In this document: positions 5,106 to 5,718 of the stretch, piece after piece
Layout: the number at the start of each line of letters is the position of its first letter
Position numbering within the stretch: the first letter of the stretch is position 1
Source of the DNA: Fimbriimonadaceae bacterium
Lineage (GTDB): Bacteria > Armatimonadota > Fimbriimonadia > Fimbriimonadales > Fimbriimonadaceae
Assembly: GCA_014380605.1 (NCBI GenBank)
Contig: JACMJO010000458.1
Span: 1-5,718, forward strand
Direction: 5' to 3'
Length of the DNA stretch: 5,718 nt
Notes under the pieces: generated by a model
Database searches by the model: none
Told to the model about the DNA's origin: nothing
What the model saw: the letters and a program-made list of their open reading frames with translations, nothing else
Program-made: the position numbers and the translations under genes

Positions 5106-5718
5106 ATGTCCGCAGAGCCGCGCCCGCTTCATGAAGGCACTCTGCTCGCAGACCGATTTGAAGTCGAAGGCCTCCTTGGCCGGGGCGCATTCGGCATCGT
5201 TTACCTCGCCCACGACCTGGCACGCAACGACCATGTCGTCGTTAAGGAGCTTGCCCCCGCCGGCACCCCTCGATGTGACGATAGTCTGATCCAACTGCCC
5301 GCCGATTCCGCTCACCGCATGCGGCAGAACTTCCTGAACGAGGCTAAGACCATAAGCCGCCTCCATGTTCGCGGCATCCTCCCAGTCCGCCTTGGTTTTG
5401 CCGAGAACGGCACTGCATACTTCGCCACCGACTACCTGCCCAACGCCGAGACGCTAGAGAAGCTGATTCAAAAAGAAGGTCGGATGGAAGTCGACGGTGC
5501 TCTTGACATCCTTTACCAATGTTTAGAGATATTGGAGGCCATCCACGAAAAGGGCGTCCTCCACCGAGACCTCAAACCTAGCAACATCCTGCTCAACGCC
5601 AATGGCGAGGTCACGCTGATCGACTTTGGCGCGGCCCGCGAGTGGCAAGCCGACTCCGCCACCACCCACACGGTTCTCTTCACTCCCAGCTATGCACCCC
5701 TGGAGCAAATGGCCGAAA
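5106..5718 (+). CDS. Hanks-type serine/threonine protein kinase, 3' end beyond the window
   Basis: This is a eukaryotic-like Ser/Thr kinase that transfers phosphate from ATP to target proteins. The 204 codons present contain the usual catalytic signatures in order: glycine loop GRGAFGIVY (25-33), ATP-binding Lys47 in VVVKEL, helix-C Glu79 in NEAK, catalytic loop HRDLKPSN (153-160), metal-binding DFG (173-175) and the activation-segment end YAPLEQ (196-201). It therefore looks like an active kinase rather than a pseudokinase. The stretch between Lys47 and Glu79 is 31 residues, longer than in PknB-like kinases, and includes PRCDDSLIQLPADS. No N-terminal extension precedes the kinase domain; any sensor, membrane or scaffold domain would be in the missing C-terminal part. 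The ATG lies 25 bp after the KTSC stop codon. GAAGG ends 12 nt before it, further than usual for a Shine-Dalgarno sequence. Substrates cannot be told from here. Confidence 0.92.
   Translation, partial: MSAEPRPLHEGTLLADRFEVEGLLGRGAFGIVYLAHDLARNDHVVVKELAPAGTPRCDDSLIQLPADSAHRMRQNFLNEAKTISRLHVRGILPVRLGFAENGTAYFATDYLPNAETLEKLIQKEGRMEVDGALDILYQCLEILEAIHEKGVLHRDLKPSNILLNANGEVTLIDFGAAREWQADSATTHTVLFTPSYAPLEQMAE

Overview
The window reads as ordinary bacterial chromosome, moderately GC-rich and densely packed. It holds five complete genes, one gene cut by the left edge and one cut by the right edge. There are no tRNA or rRNA genes, insertion sequences, phage genes or CRISPR repeats. The organism cannot be fixed from these genes. 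The omega subunit with a long acidic tail, the rpoZ-dnaJ linkage, the KTSC gene beside a Hanks-type kinase and the near absence of Shine-Dalgarno sequences would suit a little-studied phylum. Armatimonadota (Fimbriimonas-like) is my best guess, at low confidence and from general familiarity rather than a search.

Left block, minus strand (1-3051): rpoZ (RNA polymerase omega), dnaJ (Hsp40 co-chaperone), prmA (ribosomal protein L11 methyltransferase) and rsmE (16S rRNA m3U1498 methyltransferase, incomplete) follow one another in that transcription order. The gap between rpoZ and dnaJ is 3 bp, dnaJ and prmA share ATGA, and prmA and rsmE share one base in TGATG. This is almost certainly one operon. 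dnaJ-prmA-rsmE is a known conserved arrangement; rpoZ as its first gene, with no hrcA, grpE or dnaK, is the unusual part. The omega protein carries about 75 residues of acidic, lysine- and arginine-free tail.

Intergenic 3052-3197: this 146-bp spacer separates guaA from the rpoZ operon. It contains a perfect 16-bp inverted repeat with a 38-bp loop just after guaA, a possible -10 box (TATACT) for rpoZ, and a perfect GTTCTA-N6-TAGAAC dyad at the expected transcription start.

Middle (3198-4799, minus): guaA, a complete GMP synthase with all hallmark motifs.

Right block, plus strand (4865-5718): divergent from guaA across 65 bp lies a 71-residue stand-alone KTSC-domain protein. After 25 bp comes a Hanks-type Ser/Thr kinase that runs off the window with its catalytic core apparently intact.

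Functionally the window is housekeeping (transcription, protein folding, ribosome modification, GMP synthesis) next to a small signalling pair. I see no clear new multi-gene system. The points most worth checking are the omega tail, the rpoZ-dnaJ operon and the structured spacer between guaA and rpoZ.
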